The notes under the pieces: model-generated
Database searches by the model: none
Told to the model about the DNA's origin: nothing
What the model saw: only the letters and a program-made list of their open reading frames with translations
Shown here: positions 54,739 to 63,741 of the stretch, one piece after another
How the letters are laid out: every line of letters begins with the position of its first letter
How positions within the stretch are numbered: position 1 is the first letter of the stretch
Source of the DNA: ENR-C587 sp942493235
Lineage (GTDB): Bacteria; Bacteroidota; Ignavibacteria; Kapaibacteriales; UBA2268
Reading direction: 5' to 3'
Assembly (NCBI GenBank): GCA_942493235.1
Contig: OW818676.1
Location: 3,038,001 to 3,102,000, forward strand
Length of the DNA: 64,000 nucleotides
Program-made: the position numbers and the translations under genes

Positions 54739-57018
54739 ATGGATTTACTTGATGTATCAGTGCTTCATGTAGAAGATAATAAAGCTTTCAGAGGGCTATT
54801 TAAGTATTTAATCAAACCCGAAATAAAAGCATATTATTCTGCCCAAAACGGTAAAGAAGGGTTGGAATTCTTCATTAAATACAAACCGGATATTGTAGTT
54901 ACCGATATTAGTATGCCAGAAATGGACGGTTTGGTGCTATCTAAAAAAATCAAAGATATTAATCCTGACACTCAAATCATAGTTTTTTCCTCTGTCGAAA
55001 GAGAAACATATTTGCTTGAAGCTATCAATATCGGAATTGAGCAGTTTGTAATTAAAGACGAAGATAATTTCAAAGAAATACTATATGCTATCAAGCGTGC
55101 AGCCAGAGAAATAGATTTACGCAGAAAAAGTATTCTACAAAATATAAGAATTACTATGCTATCTAATGCAATAGAGCAAAGTGGCAGCATGGTAATAATT
55201 ACTGACGCTGAAGGTTACATAGAATTTGCAAATAAAACTTATTTAAGTATTAGCTGTTTTGAAGAAAAAGAAGTTATTGGCAAGCATATTTTAGAATTTA
55301 AAGATGACCAGTACAGAATGCTTTTCGAGAGAGCTGTCGAAGCAGGCTCCGTATTTGGTGAATATAAGCAAGTAAGAAAAAACAAAGAATCATTCTGGGC
55401 ATCGTGCCGTATATCAATTATTAAAAATACAGATGGGGTAATCACTAATTTCCTTGAAAGCTCTGAAGACATATCTGCTCACAAAGAAGCTGAAAAAGCT
55501 ATTGAAAAGGCAAATGCTTCCCGTAGAAACTTTCTTGCTAATATGAGCCACGAGCTTAGAACTCCTCTAAACGGTGTACTTGGAGTTACTTCCATTTTGC
55601 TTGAGACCGACACTACTATTGAGCAAAGAGAGTATTTGAATTTGCAAAGGAGCTCTGCCGAAGCACTTCTGAAAATTATCAATGATATACTTGACTATTC
55701 TCATCTTGAAGACAATAAAATTCAAATAATAAATAAACCGTTTGCCCTAAATCAAGTGGTCAATTTAACACTTGATTTCTTTAAAATTACTGCTAATGAA
55801 AGAAATATTTCTATTAATTTCTTCCCTGAGCTCGGTATATTTAATTATCTAATGGGAGACGAAAGAAGACTTCAACAAATAATAACTAACCTAATAGGTA
55901 ATTCCTTGAAATTCACAGAAAAGGGAAAAGTTGAAGTTTTTATTAATATTGAGTCTGAAACAGAAAACAATGTAGAACTGATTTTTACTATTAAAGACAC
56001 CGGAATCGGAATTCCACAGGATAAAATCGAAAATATTTTCGAAAGGTTTACTCAGGTAGATTCATCATTTACAAGAAAATACGGAGGGACAGGTTTAGGG
56101 CTTGCAATTGTAAGAGATTTAATCACCCTGATGAATGGTAAGTATTGGGTTGAAAGTAAAGAAGGTTACGGTTCTTCATTTTTCTTTCAATTGAAATTTG
56201 AAAAAGTTAGTAATGAAGCTGCTATAGAATCATTAAAGAAAAAAGACAAAAAGCTGATTTCTCCGAGTCTATCTTCCACTGTAATAAAGATTTTATTGGT
56301 AGAAGATAATTTAATGAATCAAAAAATAGTAACCGGTGCATTAAGAAAATATGGGCATGACATCACTACTGCCGCTAACGGAGCTGAAGCTATCGAAAAG
56401 TATAAAAAGAGTAGCTTTAATCTAATCCTTATGGATATAGAAATGCCTATTATGAATGGTATAGATGCCGCTAAAGGAATTAGGACTCATGAAAAGACTA
56501 CTAATAAAAAAACCTATATGGTAGCTCTTACTGCACATATAGGCAAAGATATTCAACAGAAATGCTTTGAAGCCGGTATGGATGAATTTTTAATTAAGCC
56601 GGTAAATTTTGAATTACTTTTTGATATTATCGAGAAGCTGAAAAAACAAATCAAAGCCAATGACCCGAATACTCCTAAAAAAAGTATTGAACTTATTACT
56701 TTAAAAGATATAACAAATAATACATTTCTTAAAGAATTGTTTAATTATGCAATGAATGAACTTCCTTTATTAATAGAAGAATTAAGAAAAGCTACTAAAG
56801 ATCGGCAATTGGAAAAAGCTATTACAATTCTGCTCAGGCTAAAGTCTCTTTCGGTAATTCTCGGTGCTAATAATATCAAAAAAATCGTAGATAAAATTAT
56901 CCTTATTATTAAGTCAACCAAATTAGAAGACTTGAATAAAACAATAAATCAATTAGTAATCGACTCTCTTAACTTAGTAAACTTTATTTCTGTTCAGTAC
57001 AGTAAAATATCGGAGTAA
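54739..57018 (+). CDS. REC-PAS-hybrid histidine kinase with Hpt-like tail
   Basis: 759 residues. First receiver 1-120 with VEDN and phospho-Asp 56 (VTDISMPEMDG). PAS about 130-250. HisKA H-box LANMSHELRTPLNG, His 271; HATPase_c with IKDTGIGIPQDK and GGTGLGLAI. Second receiver about 515-635 with phospho-Asp 566 (LMDIEMPIMNG) and LIKPVN. The C-terminal helical region (about 650-759) looks like an Hpt domain, but its core reads LLRLKSLSVILGANN: Leu 699 stands where the phospho-His of A-H-x-L-K-G should be. So phosphate from the second receiver must go to another Hpt, possibly in the CheA two genes downstream. Confidence 0.9.
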   Translation: MDLLDVSVLHVEDNKAFRGLFKYLIKPEIKAYYSAQNGKEGLEFFIKYKPDIVVTDISMPEMDGLVLSKKIKDINPDTQIIVFSSVERETYLLEAINIGIEQFVIKDEDNFKEILYAIKRAAREIDLRRKSILQNIRITMLSNAIEQSGSMVIITDAEGYIEFANKTYLSISCFEEKEVIGKHILEFKDDQYRMLFERAVEAGSVFGEYKQVRKNKESFWASCRISIIKNTDGVITNFLESSEDISAHKEAEKAIEKANASRRNFLANMSHELRTPLNGVLGVTSILLETDTTIEQREYLNLQRSSAEALLKIINDILDYSHLEDNKIQIINKPFALNQVVNLTLDFFKITANERNISINFFPELGIFNYLMGDERRLQQIITNLIGNSLKFTEKGKVEVFINIESETENNVELIFTIKDTGIGIPQDKIENIFERFTQVDSSFTRKYGGTGLGLAIVRDLITLMNGKYWVESKEGYGSSFFFQLKFEKVSNEAAIESLKKKDKKLISPSLSSTVIKILLVEDNLMNQKIVTGALRKYGHDITTAANGAEAIEKYKKSSFNLILMDIEMPIMNGIDAAKGIRTHEKTTNKKTYMVALTAHIGKDIQQKCFEAGMDEFLIKPVNFELLFDIIEKLKKQIKANDPNTPKKSIELITLKDITNNTFLKELFNYAMNELPLLIEELRKATKDRQLEKAITILLRLKSLSVILGANNIKKIVDKIILIIKSTKLEDLNKTINQLVIDSLNLVNFISVQYSKISE

Positions 57019-57020
57019 TT

Positions 57021-57416
57021 ATGAAGATTCTAATATTAGAAGATGACTATACGTCTCGAACAATCCTTCAGAAAATTCTTAGTCAATACGGCGATGTAAC
57101 TACTGCTTCTGATGGATTACAAGCAGTAGAAGAATTCAAGAAATCTATTGTCGAAGACTTTAAATTTGATTTGATTTGCCTTGATATTATGGTACCGGGA
57201 ATAGACGGACAAGAAGTATTAAGAATAATTAGAGCCGAAGAAACAAAATGCGGTAGAATATTACTGAAAGACCGTTCGCAGATAGTGATGATTACTGCTC
57301 TTAATGATATCGAAAATGTAATGTCTTCATTTACCGAACAGGCTGAAGGATACGTTATTAAGCCTTTTAATAAAGATAAGATTTCAAAGACTTTATTACA
57401 ATTGAAACTCATTTAA
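57021..57416 (+). CDS. Single-domain response regulator (CheY-like)
   Basis: 131 residues, a complete receiver with nothing attached. LEDDYTSR forms the acidic pocket, phospho-Asp 55 lies in CLDIMVPGIDG, Thr in MITALND, and Lys in VIKPFNKDK. It follows the hybrid kinase by 2 nt and precedes the CheA gene by 16 nt, so it may be a phosphate carrier or sink between them. Confidence 0.93.
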   Translation: MKILILEDDYTSRTILQKILSQYGDVTTASDGLQAVEEFKKSIVEDFKFDLICLDIMVPGIDGQEVLRIIRAEETKCGRILLKDRSQIVMITALNDIENVMSSFTEQAEGYVIKPFNKDKISKTLLQLKLI

Positions 57417-57432
57417 TTAATAGGACTTATCT

Positions 57433-59955
57433 ATGATACCAGTTGATTTAAGGGAATTAGTTAATGGGTTTGTATCTGAATCATTAGATAATCTCGATGA
57501 TAATGAAATTAATATCAGCAAGTTATTTAATGATTATGACTCTGAAAATATAGAATCTATTTTCAGAGTGTTCCATACTTTAAAAGGGCTTTCAGGTTTT
57601 TTTGAATTGTCCGTTATTCAAAAAATCACTCACTCCGCTGAAACACTTCTTGACCTATTAAGAACTTATAAAATTCCGGCTGGTAACGATACTGTAGATT
57701 TGCTCTTTGTGGTATTTGATTTTTTACAAAATGCTTTAAAATCCGTTGCTGAAAACTTTACCGATGAATTACTTAAAGAAGAATCAATTGTATTAATTGA
57801 ACAATTAATTAATAAAGTAGATGAAATTAACAACAATTTCAATATAAATGAAAATGACAAAGATAATATCCAGCCGGAAATATCTTATTTTGACAGTATC
57901 GACTCAAAGCCATTGACGGATTCTAATAGACAAGACGACGATTTAATAACATATTATCAAGAGCTAATTGATAAAGTGATAAAGTATGAGCCTGTTTTTA
58001 ATTCTATAATTAATCAATTAAAAAATGAATTTTCAGATAAGTTGATTGATGACATGGAAACTATAATCCATCAAATCAAGGCTTCAAGCAGTTTACTTGA
58101 ATTAAAAGCTATATACAAAGCTATAAGCTCTGCTGAGTCTTTGCTAAAATTTCATTCAAGTAAAAGAACTAAGTTAAGTGATTCAGCTGTAATAGCATTC
58201 GAGAAAATCAAAGACTTTATGCTGATTGTAATCAGATATGTTAAAAAAAATCATAACGACAATGAATTTGTAGCTGAAGCTGAAAAATTGAGTCAGTATA
58301 TAGATAATGAAATTAATTCGCTTGATGCTAGAATATTAGGAAATGAGATTATTAGTTCGGTTTCATTAATGGATTGTATTAGTATTCTCGAAGAAAGTTT
58401 TAAAAACATTGAAGCTGATGAAAATGACTTTGTATCCGTAAATTTAATTGTTGAAAATTTACAAATTTTATCTGCTAATGATCTTATTACTTCAAATATC
58501 GAGATGAAAGACGTAGTGCATAGTATTCTCTCTATTATGCAAAGCGTCGCTTCTAAAGAAATTAATGCCTCTGCAGTAATCTTTATAATAAAATCCGATA
58601 TTAAAATTCTTGGTAAGTTTATAAGAGAAAATAACATTTTAAATTCAAATAAAATTGAAATACAAACAAATGATTATAATAAAAATGCTGAAATCAGTTT
58701 AGACAATGCTCAAGATATAATCGATAAAAAAAATACCAGAGAAGCTATTCAACAAAAATCGGACATAAATGCTTCATCAGAAAGAAAAGAAGTCAGAGTA
58801 AGCACAGATAAGTTAAATAAATTATTCGATTTGGTCGGCGAAATTATCACAGTAGAAACAATGGTAGTTAATAATAAAAATCTTGCAGGGCTTAAACTTC
58901 CTGATTTCAAAGCATCAGCAAATATGCTTAATAAGTTAGTTCGCGAGCTTCAGAAAATCACTATGTCTATCAGAATGATTCCACTCGAAGGGCTATTTAA
59001 TAAAATGAGCCGTTTAGTACGTGATTTATCAAGAAAAGTCAATAAGTCCGCAGAGCTTGTGATATACGGAGCAGATACCGAGATGGACAAAAATGTAATT
59101 GAGCAATTATCAGACCCATTAGTTCACATGCTCAGAAATTGCATAGACCACGGTATAGAATATGAATCAGTCCGATTAGAAAAAGGGAAAAACCCAACAG
59201 GTAGAATTACCATCGGAGCTTCCTATCAAGGTAATGAAATCCATATTACAGTCGAAGATGACGGAGCCGGTCTTGACAAAGAAAAGATTATTCAAAAGGC
59301 TATTTCAAACGGACAGCTAAGCGGTATCCCAACCGAGCTAAGTGACAAAGCTATATGCAATTTAATATTTTTACCCGGATTATCTACCGCGACAGTGGTC
59401 TCCGATGTCTCCGGCAGAGGTGTCGGCATGGACGTTGTCAAAAATAATATTGAAAAACTACGAGGCGGAATCGAAATAGACTCGAAATTTGGTTACGGCA
59501 CCAAAATTACTTTCAGAATTCCGCTTACACTTGCTATAATGGATGTGATGATAGTCCGGGTAGGAACTATCAAATATGCTATTCCTATTTTGTCGGTAAG
59601 AGAATCATTCCAGCCAAAATCAAAGGATATAACCATTACTATGGACGGTATTGAAGTAGTGAAAGTCCGAAATGAAATGTACCCGATAATCAGATTGCAC
59701 GAGATAATGAAAAGAACTCCTGATAATTTTGATTTGGACGAAGGAATTCTGATGATGCTCAATACTAATACTAAAAAAGTTTGTTTATTCGTTGATGCAA
59801 TATTAGGTCAGCAGCAGGCAGTCGTTAAACCATTATCTGAATATATCGGCGAAGTGCAAGGGCTTACCGGCTGTATGGTAATGGCAGACGGGAAAATAGG
59901 GCTAATTCTTGACATAGAAGGATTGATTGAAAAAGCAGAAAATTTTATTAAGTAA
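57433..59955 (+). CDS. cheA: CheA-type histidine kinase with two Hpt domains
   Basis: 840 residues. P1/Hpt domain 1-110: FRVFHTLKGLSGFF, phospho-His 48. A second Hpt-like domain about 170-275: TIIHQIKASSSLL, His 213. No CheY/CheB-binding P2 is evident. The region 280-440 is helical and unassigned. P3 dimerisation about 453-520 (TDKLNKLFDLVGEII), P4 ATPase about 530-690 (LRNCIDHGIEY, EDDGAGLDKEK, GRGVGMDVVK) and P5 CheW-like 700-840. Two potential phospho-His sites on one CheA are unusual. It phosphorylates receivers such as those at 57021 and 60651 (inference). A 157-nt gap follows. Confidence 0.92.
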   Translation: MIPVDLRELVNGFVSESLDNLDDNEINISKLFNDYDSENIESIFRVFHTLKGLSGFFELSVIQKITHSAETLLDLLRTYKIPAGNDTVDLLFVVFDFLQNALKSVAENFTDELLKEESIVLIEQLINKVDEINNNFNINENDKDNIQPEISYFDSIDSKPLTDSNRQDDDLITYYQELIDKVIKYEPVFNSIINQLKNEFSDKLIDDMETIIHQIKASSSLLELKAIYKAISSAESLLKFHSSKRTKLSDSAVIAFEKIKDFMLIVIRYVKKNHNDNEFVAEAEKLSQYIDNEINSLDARILGNEIISSVSLMDCISILEESFKNIEADENDFVSVNLIVENLQILSANDLITSNIEMKDVVHSILSIMQSVASKEINASAVIFIIKSDIKILGKFIRENNILNSNKIEIQTNDYNKNAEISLDNAQDIIDKKNTREAIQQKSDINASSERKEVRVSTDKLNKLFDLVGEIITVETMVVNNKNLAGLKLPDFKASANMLNKLVRELQKITMSIRMIPLEGLFNKMSRLVRDLSRKVNKSAELVIYGADTEMDKNVIEQLSDPLVHMLRNCIDHGIEYESVRLEKGKNPTGRITIGASYQGNEIHITVEDDGAGLDKEKIIQKAISNGQLSGIPTELSDKAICNLIFLPGLSTATVVSDVSGRGVGMDVVKNNIEKLRGGIEIDSKFGYGTKITFRIPLTLAIMDVMIVRVGTIKYAIPILSVRESFQPKSKDITITMDGIEVVKVRNEMYPIIRLHEIMKRTPDNFDLDEGILMMLNTNTKKVCLFVDAILGQQQAVVKPLSEYIGEVQGLTGCMVMADGKIGLILDIEGLIEKAENFIK

Positions 59956-60112
59956 TTTAAGTACCTTGTAAAAGCAAATGTTATCTATTTAATTACTAAT
60001 GTTAACTAATGATAGTATTCGTACGCTACACTAAAGCTTGGGCTTAAATTGAAGAATGTTTATAATTTGTACACTGTTGCAATAGCATTAATGTTATAAA
60101 TAAGAGGAAATA

Positions 60113-60613
60113 ATGGCTAATAATTCTATGCTATATAACGAATATCAATTAGTTGATACTCAAAAAGATAAATACTTGACTTTTCAGTTGGCAAGCGAGC
60201 ATTATGCTATAGAAATCAAGCATGTTACCGAAATTATCGGTATGCAGGACATAACGGAAGTTCCCGATTTAGCAATTTATATAAAAGGTGTAATTAATCT
60301 TAGAGGAAAGGTAATTCCTGTGATTGATGTAAGGCTACGCTTCTTACTTGAAGAACGTCAATATGACAACCGGACTTGTATTATCATAATAAATTTAAAC
60401 GGAACCATGGCCGGACTAATTGTTGATGAAGTCTCTGAAGTAACTATTATTCCGGAAGACCAAATTGATTCTGCTCCAAAAACAATGAAAGGGACTAAAA
60501 GCCGTTTTATAAAGGGATTTGGTAAAGCAGGTACAAAAGTAAAAATGTTACTTGACATAGATAAATTTCTAAATGATGATGAAATGACAGAACTTGAAAA
60601 TATAGAAGCATGA
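60113..60613 (+). CDS. cheW: CheW-type coupling protein
   Basis: 166 residues, full CheW fold: LTFQLASEHYAIEIKHVTEI, then VPDLAIYIKGVINLRGKVIP with the conserved N-L-R-G, and AGLIVDEVSEV. CheW bridges chemoreceptors and CheA. No receptor (MCP) gene lies in this window, so its partner is elsewhere in the genome. RBS AGAGGAAAT upstream. The 59956-60112 gap probably carries a promoter, but none fits the consensus well enough to report. Confidence 0.95.
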   Translation: MANNSMLYNEYQLVDTQKDKYLTFQLASEHYAIEIKHVTEIIGMQDITEVPDLAIYIKGVINLRGKVIPVIDVRLRFLLEERQYDNRTCIIIINLNGTMAGLIVDEVSEVTIIPEDQIDSAPKTMKGTKSRFIKGFGKAGTKVKMLLDIDKFLNDDEMTELENIEA

Positions 60614-60650
60614 ATATAAATAAAATGTTAATTAAAACCGACAAACAAAT

Positions 60651-61040
60651 ATGAACTATTTAATAGTAGATGATGCCCCAACTATGCGACGAATTGTAGT
60701 TAATTCTCTGGCTGCTTATGGGGATAGCAATGTAATAGAAGCATCGGACGGGATTGAAGCATTAACTAAATTAAGAAACCCAAATAATAAAATAAATTTT
60801 GTTATTACCGATTGGAATATGCCGAATATGAACGGTATAGAACTGATTAAAATAATAAGAAAAGACCAGAATCTAAAGGATTTACCTATAATATTAGTTA
60901 CTACTCGTGGCGACAAAACTGACCTAATCGAAGCTTTGAAAATCGGGATAGATAATTATATTGTTAAGCCATTTTCGCCGAGTACCCTAAAAGAAAAAAT
61001 TGATGCAGTAAAAGAAAAAAAATTGATGCTATATTTGTAA
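60651..61040 (+). CDS. cheY: CheY-type response regulator
   Basis: 129 residues. Acidic pocket VDDAPTMRR, phospho-Asp 54 (VITDWNMPNMNG), Thr in VTTRGDK and Lys in YIVKPFSPS: the T-x-R-G / D-W-N-M-P pattern is that of true CheY. 37 nt after cheW. Its output is the flagellar motor in motile bacteria; no motility gene is seen here, so it may control another system. Confidence 0.94.
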   Translation: MNYLIVDDAPTMRRIVVNSLAAYGDSNVIEASDGIEALTKLRNPNNKINFVITDWNMPNMNGIELIKIIRKDQNLKDLPIILVTTRGDKTDLIEALKIGIDNYIVKPFSPSTLKEKIDAVKEKKLMLYL

Positions 61041-61066
61041 TATTTAATAAAATTCAAGAGAGCAAT

Positions 61067-62407
61067 ATGAAATATTTAATTATAATGGCAATACTACTAA
61101 GTAGTATTACTTTGCAATGCCAGCAATTAGTAAAAAATCAAAATGTAGTGATTTATAATCAAAACATTGGCGTAGTCCGCGAAGTTAGAGAGATGGAAAT
61201 AAAAAAAGGAATTAATAATTATTCCTTTACCAATATACCTGACAAAATTTCACCCACCAGCGTTAAAATCAAATTAGACGGTGAAGTATTAGAGCAAAAC
61301 TATAAATATGACCTTGCCAGCGTCAGTAAGATATTGCTTAAATATATTAACAAAGAAATCATGTTAGTCGGTAAAAACACAGTAACCGGTAAATTATTGA
61401 GTATTAATTATAATCAGATTGTAATTCAACAGAAAGATGGCGGACTGATATTACTTAACGATATTAAAGATTATCAAATATCTGTCTCTGAGCTACCAGC
61501 CGGATTTGTTACTCAGCCTACATTAGACTGGCTAATAAGTGCTGAAAAAGATAAAAAACAGGATGTTGAAATTACTTACCAAACAGAAGGATTGAACTGG
61601 CATACCGAATATGTAGCCCTATTAAACGAAAATGATTTACAGTTAGATATTAATGCTTGGATTTCGCTTGAAAATTATTCTGGTATTACTTATACAAATG
61701 CCAATCTACAATTGATTGCCGGAGATATAAATAGAGTCCAAAGTAATCAGAGAGAAGACAGAGGAGTTGGTGAAGGCTATAGAGTTGCTATGGTAGGGTC
61801 TGCAAGTATAGAGAGTGTTCCTGTTTTCGAGTATCATTTGTATGACATAAAAAATCCGACAACTATTGCCAATAACGAAATCAAACAGATTTCGATGTTC
61901 GACGTAGCTGGAGTACAAACAAAAAAAGAATACTCATATAATTGCATGGAAAATGCCGAGAAAGCTAACCCAACTGTAATCATAAAATTTGAAAACAATG
62001 AAAAAAACAATTTGGGCATTCCACTGCCAATGGGCAAAGTCAGTGTATTTAAAAAAAGCACAAAAGGAAACATTTTAGTAGGAGAAGACGGTATCAGTCA
62101 CACTCCGAAAAATGAAACTGTAAAGCTTGAAGTAGGTAAAGCATTTGATATTGTTATTGATGAAGTGATGGGCAATCCCAGAAATATTTCAAATAATTAT
62201 ACCGAATATATTTCCGAAATTGAAATCCGAAACCGCAAAGACGAAGATATTGAAGTGAATGTATCTAAATATATCTGGGGAGATGTCGAGATAATAGAAT
62301 CTACTTACAAAGTTTCGGAGCAAAAAGGAAAACAGTATATTTTTAAAGTACCGGTTAAAAAAGATTCTGTTCAGAAATTTGTGATAAAGTACAGAGTAAA
62401 ATCCTAA
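61067..62407 (+). CDS. DUF4139 domain-containing exported protein
   Basis: 446 residues. Signal peptide (YLIIMAILLSSITLQC; the Cys is not in a good lipobox). The body carries the DUF4139 pattern: ITYQTEGLNWHTEYVALL, then AWISLENYSGITYTNANLQL with IAGDIN, and later NNLGIPLPMGKVSVFKKS. The fold is a beta-sandwich; the role is unknown in bacteria. It starts 26 nt after cheY, close enough to be co-transcribed, but the functions do not obviously match. Confidence 0.85.
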   Translation: MKYLIIMAILLSSITLQCQQLVKNQNVVIYNQNIGVVREVREMEIKKGINNYSFTNIPDKISPTSVKIKLDGEVLEQNYKYDLASVSKILLKYINKEIMLVGKNTVTGKLLSINYNQIVIQQKDGGLILLNDIKDYQISVSELPAGFVTQPTLDWLISAEKDKKQDVEITYQTEGLNWHTEYVALLNENDLQLDINAWISLENYSGITYTNANLQLIAGDINRVQSNQREDRGVGEGYRVAMVGSASIESVPVFEYHLYDIKNPTTIANNEIKQISMFDVAGVQTKKEYSYNCMENAEKANPTVIIKFENNEKNNLGIPLPMGKVSVFKKSTKGNILVGEDGISHTPKNETVKLEVGKAFDIVIDEVMGNPRNISNNYTEYISEIEIRNRKDEDIEVNVSKYIWGDVEIIESTYKVSEQKGKQYIFKVPVKKDSVQKFVIKYRVKS

Positions 62408-63741
62408 TTCTTTTTATGATTTACTATTTGAAATTATTAAAAAAGGGCACTTCGCTATTTTGTGTAGTTGGTGCCCGGAGACTTTCATTCTACCAATATT
62501 CAATAGCTAACGATGTTGGAAGACCAACCGCACTACGCAGAGCATAGTAAGGAGACGTGCCAATTCCTATTTCCTACTTTCAACTTTACGAACTTTATAA
62601 CTTCCATTCTACCAATATTCAACAGCTAACGCTATTGGAAGACCTGCCTTACTACGCAGAGCGTAGTAAGGAGACGAAAGGGAGTACCATATTCATTTTA
62701 CCAATGTTCAACAGCTAACGCTGTTGGAAGAAAAATCCATACATGATCTTCAAGCCCTCCCCTTGGGGAGGGTTTGGGTGGGGTTGAAAGATTTTCACCC
62801 ACCAGCCACACTACGCAGAGCGTAGTGCGGAGACGAAAGGGAGTGCCAAATTCATTTTACCAATGTTCAACAGCTAACGCTATTGGAAGAATAGAACCAC
62901 TCCCTAATTCCAAATTCCGAAGAAAGTACCCATCCCGTCATCGCTTCGCGATGCCACCCCTCCTTTTGGAGGGGAATTTGAAGAATAGTTGATACATGAT
63001 GGCTTTTCTACCAATATTCAACAGCTAACGCTATTGGAAGAATAGAACCACTTCCTAATTCCAAATTCCGAAGAAAGTACCCACCCCGTCATCGCTTCGC
63101 GATGCCACCCCTCCTTTTGGAGGGGAATTTGAAGATTAGTCACTACATGACTTTTCTACCAATGTTCAACAGCTAACGCTGTTGGAAGAAAAGAACCTAT
63201 TTCCTAATATCTATCCCCGAACCCCGAAAAAAGAAACACCCCGTCATCGCTTCGCGATGCCACCCCTCCAATGGATGGGAATTTGAAGAATAGTTGCTAC
63301 CTACCAATATTCAACAATTAGCACTATTGGAAGAATAGAACCACTCCCTAATTCCAAATTCCGAAGAAAGTACCCACCCCGTCATCGCTTCGCGATGCCA
63401 CCCCTCCTTTTGGAGGGGAATTTAAAGATTAGTCACTACATGACTTTACTACCAATATTCAACAGCTAACGCTGTTGGAAGAAAAGAATCGATCAACTTC
63501 CTACTTTATAACTTTCATTCTACCAATATTCAACATCTAACGATGTTGGAAGAAAAATCCATACATGATCTTCAAGCCCTCCCCTTGGGGAGGGTTTGGG
63601 TGGGGTTGAAAGATTTCCAGCCACCCTCCCTACTACGCAGAGCGTAGTGCGGAGACGTGCAAATTCCTAAATCCTATTTCCAACTTCCTCTTCACAGTCA
63701 CCAAACACTAGTCACCAGACACTACTCCCCACTTCACAAAT
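62408..63741. repeat. Array of nested palindromic repeats (REP-like), no coding
   Basis: Four repeat families interleave. (a) ACCAATATTCAACAGC plus TAACGCTATTGGAAGA, a 32-nt palindromic unit with core CAACAGC-TAAC-GCTGTTG; nine copies starting near 62491, 62610, 62699, 62859, 63009, 63157, 63302, 63450 and 63521. (b) CACTACGC-AGA-GCGTAGTG plus CGGAGACG, near 62531, 62649, 62809 and 63631. (c) CATCGC-TTC-GCGATG then CCACCCCTCC-TTTT-GGAGGGG, near 62937, 63088, 63243 and 63379. (d) CCCTCCCCTTGGGGAGGG plus TTTGGGTGGGG, near 62755 and 63576. Copies of (a) and (c) share a period of about 145-150 nt. The 72-residue open frame at 62774-62992 is an artefact of these repeats. Confidence 0.93.

Noticed and set aside
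62774..62992. 72-residue open reading frame
   Set aside because: It lies wholly in the palindromic repeat block, its codons follow the repeat units (for example CSTANAIGRIE from the hairpin), and the same peptide string appears in an opposite-strand frame at 40.8 kb only because the repeat is shared.
62408..63741. CRISPR array
   Set aside because: The repeats are about 32 nt but the gaps are 40-130 nt and themselves repeated, the units are self-complementary over their full length, and no cas gene is nearby.
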